Positions 11,946-22,997 of a DNA stretch of 64,000 nucleotides are shown piece by piece. Both the position numbers and the translations under genes were made by a program. Position 1 is the stretch's first letter; each line of letters starts with the position of its first letter. Source of the DNA: Artocarpus heterophyllus (lineage: Eukaryota > Streptophyta > Magnoliopsida > Rosales > Moraceae); assembly GCA_025403435.1 (NCBI GenBank), contig CM046332.1, forward strand, positions 1,161,530 to 1,225,529, given 5' to 3'. The notes under the pieces are model-generated. The model was not told the DNA's origin. It did no database searches and saw nothing but the letters and a program-made list of their open reading frames with translations.

Positions 11946-12722
11946 TTATCATTATTATTATTATTTTGAAGTGAAAAGGAAGAGAATTATAAGAACCGTG
12001 AAAAACAAAACAAAATGCTAGGAGTATGCGTGTGTGTTCTGGAAATGCCAGTTGTCAAAGCAGATATAAATATAAATATAAATTAAGCCAGAATAAAAAA
12101 TAAACAAAATAAAAATGGAAATTTTTTAAATTTTAAACAGGGGATAGGAAAAGTAACCTGCAAGACTCTGCAGCCATTCCAGTACTTTCTCACTTCAGAG
12201 TCATTTTACAGACAAATACAACAGAACAAAACAGCCTGGCTGTTGCTGGTGGACCTGGTCCATTTCCACCTCCTTTATGGATGCCTACAAACTGTTAGCT
12301 GTGGGTATACCCTAAACCTGGCTAGCATAACACCCTAACTCCAAAATAATAGAGCATTTCGGCTTTGAAAAACTAATAGTGGAACATTTTTCTTTTTTCA
12401 AATAAATAGAACATTATTTTTTTCCAAAAAAAAAGAATCATTGATGTCTTTACGTCCCCAAACTATGGTCATTTTTTAAATCTGTTGATAACACAGATAG
12501 AACGACAAGGTCTTTGTTCATGAGTGTTCACCAGATAATAATTCAAGGTTCAATATGCCATAAGACAAACTCTTATATGTGATACAATACTTAAACCTTT
12601 ACTTAACACTTGAACTATGTATCTTAGTTTTATTATAAAGAAACTATGATACTACCATCGAGTTGTACTTGCAATCACTATTTTAATATTATATGATTTT
12701 GATAGGATATTAAAATTTTAGA
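11946..12722. other. Intergenic spacer with one GC-richer patch
   Basis: Mostly AT-rich. The segment 12150-12330 has more balanced composition but gives no frame or RNA fold that I can support. Confidence 0.3.
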
Positions 12723-12835
12723 ACTTGTTTGGTTCGAGTATTTAAATAGAGTATTTGAATAAAAATTTAAATTTTTATAAAAAAAATACTATAACAAAAT
12801 AATTCAAACCATAATTTAAATTATAAAACAAACAC
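12723..12835 (-). mobile_element. MITE-like family A, copy 1 (inverted)
   Basis: About 113 bp. Reverse orientation of the family: TTGTTTGGTTCGAGTATTTA at the left, AATTCAAACC...AAACAAACAC at the right. It shares the AAAAATTTAAATTTTTAT centre and the ACTATAACAAAATAATTC block with the other five copies. Confidence 0.55.
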
Positions 12836-13649
12836 ACTGCCAAAAAAAAAACCCTTTCTGTTGGAGGAAGTACCATAATAATAGCCTCTTCCCAATACAA
12901 GCTTCAACTGCCAGCTGGAATCCACTACTGCTTTTCCACGCTGGCACATGCTGCCACATGGCGGACAGTGACTTATCAACACTTTGCCACATGGGCTTCC
13001 TCCGAAATTCGAGTTTTTGCGCTTTCAGGCAGTTTTTGTAGGGTCCATTTAAGAGTTACTTCCTCCGAGGTTCATGGGACCAGAGCTGGGGCCGAAATTG
13101 TGGATAATGGCTTAATTCCTCTTTTATTTCTTGGCTAGCCCTTGTCATTGTGCTCTCTTTTTTTTGGACCACGTAAAACACTTTCTTTTTCTTTTTCTTT
13201 TTTTTGAAATCAAATTCAGCATTATGGGAAAACAAAAATATTTTAAAAACAACTTTAATTATTTTCTTCTTTGGCACCATCACATCTGTAATTACAATAA
13301 TTGATTATCATAATTATTTGTATTATGATATGATTGATTGGTGCTATAAAAAAATATTTGGACCACTAATAGTGTCTTATACCACAAGTTGTGAGATCCA
13401 CCTTTGTATCATATGTTGTGTTAAATACTATTGATGCTCCTAATATTTTTCCTTTGTATAGTTTTTAGAAAAATTGAACAAGACATTAACAAAAAAATTA
13501 AAGAGAAATTATAATAAATAGGTCAAAATTTTATAGTGTTAAAAGAAAATAAGCTCTTTCAAAGCATTAAAATAATAGGCCATTTCAATTTTTTAAATTT
13601 TGTTTTCATGTTTTGCCCTTAGTTTAATTTTCCCCCTTTTTTTTTTCCT
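12836..13649. other. Intergenic spacer
   Basis: The 12870-13120 stretch is relatively GC-rich (for example GCCACATGGCGGACAGTGAC), with CCACATG repeated near 12953 and 12983. No supported gene. The right part is AT-rich with short low-complexity tracts near 13150-13200. Confidence 0.3.
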
Positions 13650-14335
13650 CACAAATTTTATCTCTCTCTCCAAAAACGACGATTTACAGCCACAACTTCA
13701 TATATCTCTTTGGGAATTAGGTTCACAAAGATGAACCTCCGAATATAGATCTACACTAATTAGAGTCGAAGCTCTTGAATTCTTAAGAATCCGTTTGTTT
13801 CGTGGTTTGAATCATTTTGCTACAGTATTTTCTCTCATAAAAATTTAAATCTTCATTCAAATACTCTATTTAAATACCTGAACCAAACAGACTCTAAAAG
13901 TTTAAAATTTGGTAAGAACGACTGTTTGGGGGAGAAAATGGAAAAGAAAGAGTCCTTTAACTACTGTGCACCAGAGTCCGAGCTCCAAGCTCTTTCAATG
14001 GCAATTTAAGTGACATGACTTCGAGGCTATTGGAGATCGAGGTAGTCTCAGTTGAGTAGCAAACGGTCGTCAACGATGGAACAATGGAGCAAAGCTATGC
14101 GAAGGCAAGGGTTGGCGCGGCCGTTTGGCTGCGGGTCATGACGTTTTCGACCCAGTTTCATTGTGCTAGGGGCTGAGCTGTGTAAATCGGAGGTTAGTGA
14201 TTCAATCTGTGCTTGCCGCCGACGAGGGAGAGAAAGGAAACATGAGGAGATTATGATGAGTAGGAGAGAAGAAAAGTGTCGGCTACTAGAATTTTCAATA
14301 ATATAGGTATTTTTGTCATTTAGCTAATGGGAAAC
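13650..14335. other. GC-rich island in AT-rich spacer, possible captured sequence
   Basis: Apart from the family A MITE at 13789-13897, this block is clearly more GC-rich than its surroundings, especially 14040-14240 (GGTTGGCGCGGCCGTTTGGC). It is flanked by AT-rich arms typical of transposons. No frame longer than about 60 codons and no domain recognised. It may be a fragment carried by a DNA transposon. Confidence 0.3.
13789..13897 (+). mobile_element. MITE-like family A, copy 2
   Basis: About 109 bp: CCGTTTGTTTCGTGGTTTGA ... GCTACAGTATTTTCTCTCAT ... ATTCAAATACTCTATTTAAA ... AACCAAACAGACTC. Termini are loosely inverted (GTTTGTTTCG against GAACCAAAC). Confidence 0.6.
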
Positions 14336-15509
14336 CATATTGACATTTGATTAAGCTATTTATTAATTTTTTTAAAACTTTAGGCTAAAAATTTTAATTG
14401 CTTTATTATCTTACCTCATTTCCCTAATTGCTCCAAAAATAAATAATAAAAACCATGACATGTTTGAAATAATATCTGCTATAAAGAAAAAACTAAACTT
14501 ACTATTGAATCTAAGAAGGTTATTTAAATTTAGCATCTTGTGCTAAAGAAGCCCATATTTAAATTTTTCATTGGAAAATCTAAAATAACACCCTCATTAT
14601 ATGAAGACGTAAAAATTTACATTATTTTTCGAGTATTGTAAATTTTATTTCACCGTTTTCTCTCATTACATATCAACCTACAACGCTTAGAATTTTAAGA
14701 AATTGCAAAAACTAGGGAGATAGGTTTCCTAATTCTTTCGATTGTCATTTTCTAAAGGGAAAAATAAAACTATTAAAATCATAAAGGAGATAAAAAAAAA
14801 TCTAAAACATAATTGTTTGAAATAAAAAAAGAACATATACATATTTAATCACTACTCAATGTTCTTATAATTGGAGGTACAATGAGTACAAATCTTTTTT
14901 GCCCTTCTAAAGGCCTGCCTTGGAAATTAGAATGGAGTTTTGGTCCCTTTTAGAATAATTCTCCATGATGGTTCGTCATCTTTGGTCCTTATTGGAGCTG
15001 CATCCGTAAATCACTTGAAATTTAAGGCTAAATTCAAATACACCCTTTTTTCTTTGGCACATCTTGCCTATTGGAATGTCCATCATTTTCATGGACACCT
15101 GGTTGGATAATTATAGCTTTTATTGTGAATATATAATTTAAAGTTTAGATGTCAATAATAAAAGAAAAAGAAAGTGTGTCCATACAAAAAAAAAAAGGCG
15201 TGGAAATACCACTAAATTAATCCTACAACCACATAATTAATTATGTTATTTTAAAGTTAACCTTGTATTTTACTTAAAATTCAGTTTTTTTAGATAAAAA
15301 AAATCCTTATTTTATTTATATTTGTTTATTTTTTTGCTAGTGAGATGAAATCCAACAATTTCTCCTTACAGGGTATAATACCATCACAAAATTGTTCATT
15401 TTATTTGGAGGTATCTTTTTCTCACTATGGCATTCAATTCAACTTTGGATGTATGTTACATTGAACATAAATCAAACTCTTTCTCTTTCTACGTTTTTAT
15501 TCATTAATA
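14336..15509. other. AT-rich intergenic spacer
   Basis: Low-complexity A/T sequence without supported genes or clear repeats at the level of inspection. Confidence 0.3.
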
Positions 15510-15655
15510 GCTTGTTTGGCAAGTTAGTTCAGACAATTTTTTTTATTATGAACAGTGTAAAGCTCTTTCATACTACAGTAACAATAAAATAAAATAAAAA
15601 CGTTACAATAACAGTTCTAACGAAAGGTTCTAACTACGCTATCAAACACCTTATA
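15510..15655 (+). mobile_element. MITE-like family B, copy 2
   Basis: GCTTGTTTGGCAAGTTAGTT at the left, then AACAGTGTAAAGCTCTTTCA, TACAGTAACAATAAAA, a TAACAGTTCTAAC block and TCAAACACCTTAT at the right, in the same order as the copies at 37978 and 40535. Confidence 0.55.
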
Positions 15656-16025
15656 AATCAGTCTACACTGTTAACATATATGACGACATTCTAACCACCC
15701 AAAATGTCCCTTTTTCCCCACTTCAAAGAACCTTCCATGAAATTTACAAAATTAAACACCCGCAAATTTGTCATTAAAGAAAAATAACAAAGACAAAAAC
15801 AAGTGGGAGATTAACTAACAAGACCAAACTAAAAACCAAACCCAATATCAATTTCAAGCGTTTGCGAAATGGACGTTTGTGGAAAATGAGTGATTGGGAT
15901 TTGGAAGTGGACTGAAAAACCGCATGCGCACATCAAGGCAATTGAGGCTCGGGCGGCAGCGTTAGGGGCACGCAAATTTTGTCCGCGTCATGTACACTAC
16001 AAACAATTAACATTCTTTTCTGGTT
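15656..16025. other. Intergenic spacer with GC patch
   Basis: Positions 15850-15990 are more GC-rich (CTCGGGCGGCAGCGTTAGGG). No frame or family recognised. Confidence 0.3.
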
Positions 16026-16240
16026 GCTAGAGTTGGACTAACATTACACACTTGTGACACAACCAAACCGTTAACCACACTTTTTTTTTTTGGAGAAAAA
16101 AGAGCCCCAAACGCTAGATATCCAGCTGTGCTTGTTGTCATTCTTGTTTGAAAGATCTTTGGATATCTTTCAACTCTCATTCCATTCCCCTTTTTCTTTC
16201 CCATTAGAAGATTTTTGTTATAGGACCTGCAAAAATACCT
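16026..16240 (+). repeat. Direct repeat D, copy 1
   Basis: Shares with 18201-18395 the ordered blocks AGTTGGACTAACAT(T/C)ACAC, a T-rich tract, CCAAACGCT, TTGT(C)ATTCTTGTT, and CTGCAAAAATA against CACGCAAAAATA. Roughly 70% identity by eye. Unknown element or local duplication. Confidence 0.45.
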
Positions 16241-17984
16241 TTTTTTCTTTGAAAAAGAATGAATTAGTGCTATCTTCACACCTCCGTGTCAACGTTATTT
16301 CTAAAATCTATTGCTGCTACAGGTGGAATGATAAGAATCTTGACTCTTTTTGTATGCGAGTTGAGAATAGAATCCCTAATCTCTTTGTTGATGAAATCTC
16401 TCAGTAGGATCTGGAAAAAATATATATATACACATTATCCATGTGATTTTGATCAAATTCAATTGTCAAAAATATGCATTTGTCCTTTTTATATTTATTA
16501 AAGTGATTTCAAATTAAAAAGAAAAACTCCAAGCCTAACCCAAAAGTTTAAAAATTAAAAAAAAAATAAAAAAATGAGTCTCGTATTAAAAAAGATCCAA
16601 CGCTAATTCCTTCCTGTTGGCCGCTACCAGAAGCAAATAGCCCCCACCGACAAGCCAGCGACGCCGCCACCAAAGGAATTCGAGAAAGAGAGATCGCGTA
16701 GAAAAGGAGAAAAATTAGATGCCTCTAAAATCTAGTTTTGAAAATTGTAAAGGATGCCGGTCCTGTTGTAGTACAATATCTCTATACTCTTATCAGTAAA
16801 TAGTGTTGTAAAAAGCAAATTAATAAAAAGTCTTTTTTTCAAGTATTTTTTATACCCAACCCAAAAGTTCTCAAAAAAAAAGAAAAGAAATTATTCGATA
16901 AATCAAGTATACTACATCATTATGTTTAGATGATATACTCATCCAATAAATGATTGACATGTAAATACTTTGTTAATATTAATTATCTAGTCATCTTTTT
17001 TTCCCTAGCAAGTTACATTAATTGTTTTGTACAAATATCATAAATGCTTTATCTAAATTAGTTAATTTAACTTTGAAATATTTTTTTTATGTAATTTTGA
17101 AATTTTTTTAAGATTTTAAAAAAATATAATTTTTTGTACTTTTAGAACTAAATTAAAAAATTTAAAATAAATTGCTTACTGTATATATATTATTATGTTC
17201 GGATATATATGCAAAGAAGAAGAACCGTTCATCCTTTTGCATTTTGGTCATGACCATGTGCAGAAGTTCGTCATAAATGCTCTATCTAACTTAGTTAATT
17301 ATAATGCTCATTTGCATTTTGATCCTGTGTTTCTTGACTTGAAAGAAAAAAAATTAAGATACAAGAATATTTCATAACTAATTAGAAGTTTTATGGTAGT
17401 GTGTGGTCGTTATTTTCAAGTTCTCTTTTTTTAATTACAGTTGCTTTTATTTATTACTAAAATGCAAAATGTTGTTTGGAAAAATATATATAACTATATT
17501 ACTATATTATTATATGGTTCAACAAAGAGTTCTCTTCATTCAAAAAACGGGGTCCTCTTGTGTGAGCCTTAGTAGAGAGAATTGTTTGTCTTCTATGATT
17601 TTTTTCTTTTTCATCTTCTTTTTCACATTGCTATGTTAACGTTAAAGACTGCAGCTTTTAATCCTTGTAAATGCCAAAATATTCCACGTATTTATACGGG
17701 GTAATATTTTTACAATGCCTAGTGTCTTTCTCAATAATAAAGGTAAAATGTATTAGGGGAGAAATAGATGATTAGATAAAATAAATGTTGATAATATACT
17801 CATTTAAAACTTTAAAAGTTAAAATTAATTGATTTGCAGAGTATTTATGATACTTATATTAAGCAATGAATATAAAACTTACTAGAAGAAAGAAGGATGA
17901 TTAGATTGATGACATTGACAAATTATTCAAATGTCACTTATTTATTGGACGTACCACAAAAGCTTATACACCGGTTCTATTAAA
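16241..17984. other. AT-rich intergenic spacer
   Basis: A GC patch at 16610-16700 (CCACCGACAAGCCAGCGACG) stands out. CATAAATGCTTTATCTAAAT near 17040 and CATAAATGCTCTATCTAACT near 17270 are similar and suggest an old duplication. No supported gene. Confidence 0.3.
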
Positions 17985-18108
17985 GGCTCATTTGTTTTGA
18001 TATTCGAATTATGATTTGAATTATTTTGTTATAGTATTTTTACTCCTAAAAATTTAAATTTTTATTCAAATATTTTATTCAAATAATTCCTTGGACCAAG
18101 AAGGCTTA
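17985..18108 (+). mobile_element. MITE-like family A, copy 3
   Basis: About 124 bp, the most diverged copy: GGCTCATTTGTTTTGATATT ... TTTTGTTATAGTATTTTTAC ... ATTCAAATATTTTATTCAAA ... GGACCAAGAAGGCTT. Confidence 0.5.
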
Positions 18109-18200
18109 CTCCTATTAATGTACTAACTTTTTTTTATTAAGAAATTGATGTACAACATTTACTAGTACGAGGGTATCCATTTTTTGTTACTAATAGGTGT

Positions 18201-18395
18201 GCTGGAGTTGGACTAACATCACACAAAAATGACATAACAACACACATCTCCTTTTATTTTATTATTATTATTATTATTTGAAAAAGCTCCAAACGCTGGC
18301 CTCCAACTGTCCCCCTTGTCGTTCTTGTTGGCCATGTTTCAACTTTTATTCTCTTTGGAAAACAACAGCTTGCATTATTGCACGCAAAAATAAAA
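18201..18395 (+). repeat. Direct repeat D, copy 2
   Basis: Second copy of 16026-16240, with an ATT trinucleotide expansion in place of the poly-T tract. Confidence 0.45.
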
Positions 18396-18429
18396 AATAA
18401 AAAATAAAAAAATAAAGTGAAGAACTTAT

Positions 18430-18595
18430 ATGAGGTTGTTTGATATTGTTTTTAAAGTATACAAAAATATTTTTGTTTTGAAAAATGAGAATTTTTTAAG
18501 AATTATGTTGAGAATATTTTTAAAATTTTTGTCTTGAAAAATATGCAAAAATATTTTTAAAATTTCTGAGAACGAAACTAAACAGGGCCATAGTT
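18430..18595. mobile_element. MITE-like family C, copy 1
   Basis: AT-rich, quasi-palindromic segment: GTTGTTTGATATTGTTTTTA at the left and GAACGAAACTAAACAGGGCC at the right, with repeated AAAATATTTTTGTTTTGAAA and AAAATATTTTTAAAATTT blocks within. A similar organisation lies at 40825-40975. Confidence 0.4.
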
Positions 18596-19528
18596 TTTTT
18601 TTATAGGGTATTTTTATTAGTAATACACCTCTTCTTCTTCCTCTTTTTTTTTTTTTTTTTTTAACATAACTCCCCACCAAGTTTTAAACCTAATTGGTCT
18701 TACACCCCCTTACACACGCCGGTCGCTTACGTAATACACATTTTTAAATTTCATATTACATTAAATTAGATAAAATAAAAATTTAAATTTTTGCTAAATT
18801 TAGCAACCCAAAATAACAAAACGGTAAAAGAAAAGTATTTTGATGTACGAACCTGCCATTATTGGTGTGCCTATACCGTGATAAGAATTCCGATCAAAAG
18901 CTTTTCTACCGAAAAAGGGTCTACGTTCAATTATCTTTGCTAATACATCTGTTTGTATGTTTATTTTAAGGATATTTACCTTTTTATACCCTCTATTTTA
19001 GGTTTATTAAAAAAACTACACCTTTCGTTTTTGATCTCATCAAATATATACTTTCAGATTAGATTTAATATATAAATCTATACCTTACTTCAGTCAACAG
19101 TTGATTTTAACCCTTAAAATAACCAAATTACTCTTAAGCAAAAGAGAAAAGTTATTAAATCTATAAAAAAAAAAAAAAGGAAGAAGAAAACAAAGATAAA
19201 AACACATAAAACACCCATTTTGAGGCTATTCTATACACTTTTCAAGTCAAAACTCGTATGAATATTTTTTAGTTATTAAAGTTTTCTTGTTTTCCAAGTT
19301 GAGGATACTTTAGGAAATTTTTCATGTCAAAATTGAAAATTAATTTGAAAAAAGATTTAAATATGTGTATTAAATCTAATATGAAGATATATATTCTATG
19401 AGATCAAAAATCAAAGTATAGTATTTTCATATACCTAAAATACAGGATAGAAAGAGGTAAATAATCTGTTAAGAAACTAATGTAATCACAAGTATAAAAT
19501 TACTCAATAGTAATCATTAGTAAACTTA
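18596..19528. other. AT-rich intergenic spacer
   Basis: Poly-T at 18645-18661. Nearly self-complementary flanks surround 18970-19460 (TTTACC...ACCCTCTATTTTAGG at the left, CCTAAAATACAGG...GGTAAATAAT at the right), compatible with a roughly 490-bp foldback or MITE. No gene supported. Confidence 0.35.
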
Positions 19529-19649
19529 GGGCATGTTTGTTTCGTGGTTCGAATCACGGTTCGAATCATTTTGCTACAGTATTTTCTCTCACAAAAAATT
19601 AAATCTTCATTCAAATACTCTATTCAAATACTCCAACGAAACGGGCTCT
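19529..19649 (+). mobile_element. MITE-like family A, copy 4 (best preserved)
   Basis: GGGCATGTTTGTTTCGTGGT ... CGAAACGGGCTC, terminal inverted repeats of about 14 bp with mismatches, flanked on both sides by TTA. A 3-bp TTA target duplication and G-rich termini fit a Tourist/PIF-Harbinger MITE. The internal GTTCGAATCACGGTTCGAAT is itself palindromic. Confidence 0.65.
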
Positions 19650-19714
19650 TAGACTTTTAACTTTACTCAAATAGAAAAAATCCTTAATTCTGATTAATCT
19701 CATAACCACTTATA

Positions 19715-19830
19715 GGGTGTTTGAGAGAGTGGTTTGAATTTTAAAGTTTAATTTACAAACTAAATATAGCTCTCATATGTTGCAGTGTATGATTTAAACT
19801 CTAAAATTAAAATTACTCTCTTAAGCACCC
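19715..19830 (+). mobile_element. MITE-like, related to family B
   Basis: TAGGGTGTTTGAGAGAGTGG at the left and CTCTTAAGCACCCTATAA at the right are near-perfect inverted ends (TAGGGTG / CACCCTA). The centre has GCTCTCATATGTTGCAGTGT. About 116 bp, no coding potential. Confidence 0.55.
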
Positions 19831-20185
19831 TATAATTATTTTAATAATTAAATCCCCATACTCATAAATGAAAATAAGAATAACAATAACAATTAGGATT
19901 CAATTATGGCGCTTGCTTCTCTCGGGACCCAACTCCCTAGCTTTCACAACAATTAGGATTCAGAAAAGTTGGCGTGAAAAATAAAGGTCAAAACAAAGGA
20001 ATAAAACTTTTTTTCCAGGAAAAATGAAAAAAGGATAATTATTTTTTTTAATTGAACATTAGAAGTACAAATTTGAATGAGTAAATCAGAGTCGCTAGCT
20101 GACCAACGGTAGTTGGGTCAAAATTATGATCAGAGTCTTTTGAGCCAATGACAGTCTAGGAATTGCTTGGGAAAGAGACTCTTCT
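19831..20185. other. AT-rich intergenic spacer
   Basis: ACAACAATTAGGATTCA occurs twice, near 19889 and 19947 (small duplication). No gene supported. Confidence 0.3.
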
Positions 20186-20309
20186 AGGGCTCGTTTGTTT
20201 CGATACTTGAATCACGGTTTGAATTATTTTGTTACAGTATTTTCTCTTATGAAAATTTAAATCTTCATTCAAATACTCTATTCAAATACTCGAACCAAAC
20301 GAACTCTTA
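20186..20309 (+). mobile_element. MITE-like family A, copy 5
   Basis: AGGGCTCGTTTGTTTCGATA ... TTGTTACAGTATTTTCTCTT ... CGAACCAAACGAACTCTTAA. About 124 bp; the ends are inverted around GTTTGTTTCG / CGAACCAAAC. Confidence 0.6.
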
Positions 20310-21537
20310 ACGTCCCACGTGCAGTGTTATTAACCTGACAAAAAAGGGTCACTTTGCTATATCCTTGCACCTCATTATGGTCACGTAAAAAGGTAAATAA
20401 TGCCATATTAGAGAAATTTTATATATGACTTTTTTTAATAGGATGTTGGGGAGCGAAAGTTGAACTAATAGTTTAAATTAATTTTAATTAAAAATATATG
20501 TGATAGTTTTATATTGTAGATTTTTTTGACACTTAATTTTACATTGTAGCCAACTAAAAATTTTGGTTGGAATTAAAATTGTCAAACACATTATAAAATT
20601 ATGTGAAGCAAATGTCCCTAATTTTTTTTTAAAAAATATAAGATCTAGAATAAATCGTTGATTGATAATTTTTTCAAAAAATTATTGAATAATTATTCAT
20701 TAATTTACATCATATATGTCTAATTTATTAACATATATATACGAAAATTAATATAGACTTATTTTTTTTTTTGGATGAATGATATGTTCATTTTGTAGTG
20801 AAGAAGAAAAATGTTCTAATCACACAACAAAATATATCTTCAACTCTAAGCCTCATCAAAGCCAAAAGAAAAATCTTATCTGAACATGATTGAATCATAT
20901 ATATATTGTCCTTGGGTTTTGAGCTAGAAGATATACAGGTTATATCTAATTAATTATATGGTCTTTTTCCTTTTTCTTAAAGGATTTTATATTGTCTAAT
21001 ACTCTAATTAATTCCTTATTGTTGTCTATTACATTTTTTTTAAGATCCAAATCATATGCCTATTTTGCATTCATACATGTGCTTGCAAGTACAAGTTGCA
21101 CTACATATACAATACATGTGTACATACATATGCATACATGTGTAATTGTCACGAAATCATGTATTCACATTCATATATGATATATAGCATGTGTAAACCT
21201 AATTAATTAGTTCTAACAAACTACAGTGTAAAACTTTCAATAGCTATAATAAAAAAGAAAAAATTATTACAATATAAAACTCTCACATGATTTTTTTTTC
21301 ATACTCCATGTGCCCTATTAACCCAAAATTATCCTCCCAAAGATCAAACCGAGAAGACCTAACCCCACCCTATCCCACTCAACTACTAGGCTAACCCTCA
21401 GTAATATACATGCTACAGTTCTTTTTTTTTAAAAAAAAAACTTTAGTTTTAATTAATTTGTCAAACATCCTGTCGTGTGAAAGCATTTCACACCCACCTT
21501 CCCTCACATTTTCCTATTATTATTATTATTATTGATC
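20310..21537. other. AT-rich intergenic spacer with a family B fragment
   Basis: 21215-21295 contains CTACAGTGTAAAACTTTCAA and TACAATATAAAACTCTCACA, a family B fragment. 21070-21180 is rich in CATACATGTG-type alternating sequence. (ATT)n near 21516-21533. No gene supported. Confidence 0.4.
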
Positions 21538-21545
21538 GTGGTCAA

Positions 21546-22222
21546 TAGAGGTGAACAACAGGCGGTTTGGTGGTTTTTAGGCAGGTGCGGGTCGGTTTTT
21601 TAAATGGCGAGTTGGCGATTAACCAACCCACAAACCGCCTGTGGAATAGCGGGCAGTTTCGGTTTGGGGGTGGGCGGGTGGGACGGGTTGGGTCTACACT
21701 AATGTACAATATAATTTTTTGAGCTATTTTTTATTAAAAAAAGTGAAGAAAATTTATAGAAAATATAAGATGATAATGTATGAAGCATTCCCAACAACAA
21801 CCAAGTTTGACGCCTAAAAACAATGACCATATTCACAACAAATTAAGAAACATAATTATTCATTGCAACAAGAAACATCAACTACAGATGAAGTGATGAA
21901 CAAAGTCAAGAATTCTTGTTCTTCTATAAAACCTATTCATTGGGTTCAAAAATAACATGATACTAAAGATGAAATGATCAACAAAGTCAAGTGTTCTTTT
22001 TCTTTTTAAGGAGTGAGTAGTGGGGAAGGTTTATATTAGGATTTTTTTTTTTAAAGAATTAGGGGATGGGTTCGGGTTGAACTCGCCCCTAAAATTTAAA
22101 ACCGTACCCGCATGCCAACATATATAGGCGGACGGGTTGAACCCACAGAGTCCTTTTTTTCGGGTGAGCCAAGCGCGGGAGCGGGCGACTGGCGGTTGCG
22201 GGGCGGTTTTTGTGCACCCGTA
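21546..22222. mobile_element. Non-autonomous hAT-type transposon, 677 bp, with 8-bp target duplication
   Basis: Flanked by a perfect 8-bp direct duplication GTGGTCAA (21538-21545 and 22223-22230). Termini are inverted: left TAGAGGTGAACA, right (reverse complement) TACGGGTGCACA, 9 of 12 matching, the usual hAT end pattern. Both subterminal regions (about 150 bp each) are GC-rich and packed with GGCGG, GCGGG and CGGGTTG motifs; the centre is AT-rich. The centre repeats a block near 21887-21915 and 21971-21993 (AGATGAA(G)TGATGAACAAAGTCAAG-like). No transposase frame, so it would need a transposase in trans. 8-bp TSDs and short TIRs are established hAT features. Confidence 0.85.
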
Positions 22223-22230
22223 GTGGTCAA

Positions 22231-22753
22231 ACTCACATTAGCTGTCTCATGAACCACGATTCTGATCATTTCAACTAGTACTGAAATAAAAAAGATATAG
22301 GAAAATAAAAAAATACGGGTGAAACCGCCCAAAAGTCAGTTTCATATTTATTTTTGTTGGAATAGTCCCAACTTCGTGACGCTAGATTCTTTATCCCTCT
22401 TTTTTTTTAAAAAAAAAAAATTCCTTAATTAGTATTTCCAATAATTAAATCTCTATTATACCAAAATTTCTCATTCTACAAATTATAATTAAATCTCAGA
22501 ACAATTTTGTTTTGTAATAAGCTGTATATATACACACAAGCCTTACACAATACTCTAGAAATAAAGAACAAAATGTGAGGTCGTAATGATAAGTACATGC
22601 TGTGTGGCGGTTAACATGTAAGGATCATGGTATTATTCAAATTGTGAATCAACAATTTTAAGTGATTATTTTATTAACCCCACCAACAATGCTACTACTT
22701 AAAATTAAACACCTCTTCTGCGATGTGTATACAAGTTAACTGCCACATTTCTA
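22231..22753. other. AT-rich intergenic spacer
   Basis: No supported gene; T/A homopolymer tracts at 22402-22421. Confidence 0.3.
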
Positions 22754-22997
22754 AATATTATGCATATTATAATATTATGTGTTCTCTGTTTGTTAACATA
22801 TTTTTCATATATTTGTAATATTTGCACATCATAATATTAGGTGTTACCGGTTTATTTACATTTGTTATAAATTTGTAATATTATGCTTATTATAAAATTA
22901 GGTGTTATCAGTTTGTTAACAATTTCTAATAAATTTGTAATACCATCATACTATAATATTGGGTGTCATCATTTTTTAGCATTTTTAATAAATCTCC
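22754..22997. repeat. Four-unit tandem repeat, about 61 bp per unit
   Basis: Units start at about 22754, 22817, 22877 and 22939 (63, 60, 62 and 59 bp), each with AATA(TTATGC), TATAATATTA(G)GTGTT, a GTTTGTTAACA-like block and an AATAAATTTGT-like end. Identity between units is roughly 70-80% by eye. No reading frame persists through it. Confidence 0.65.
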
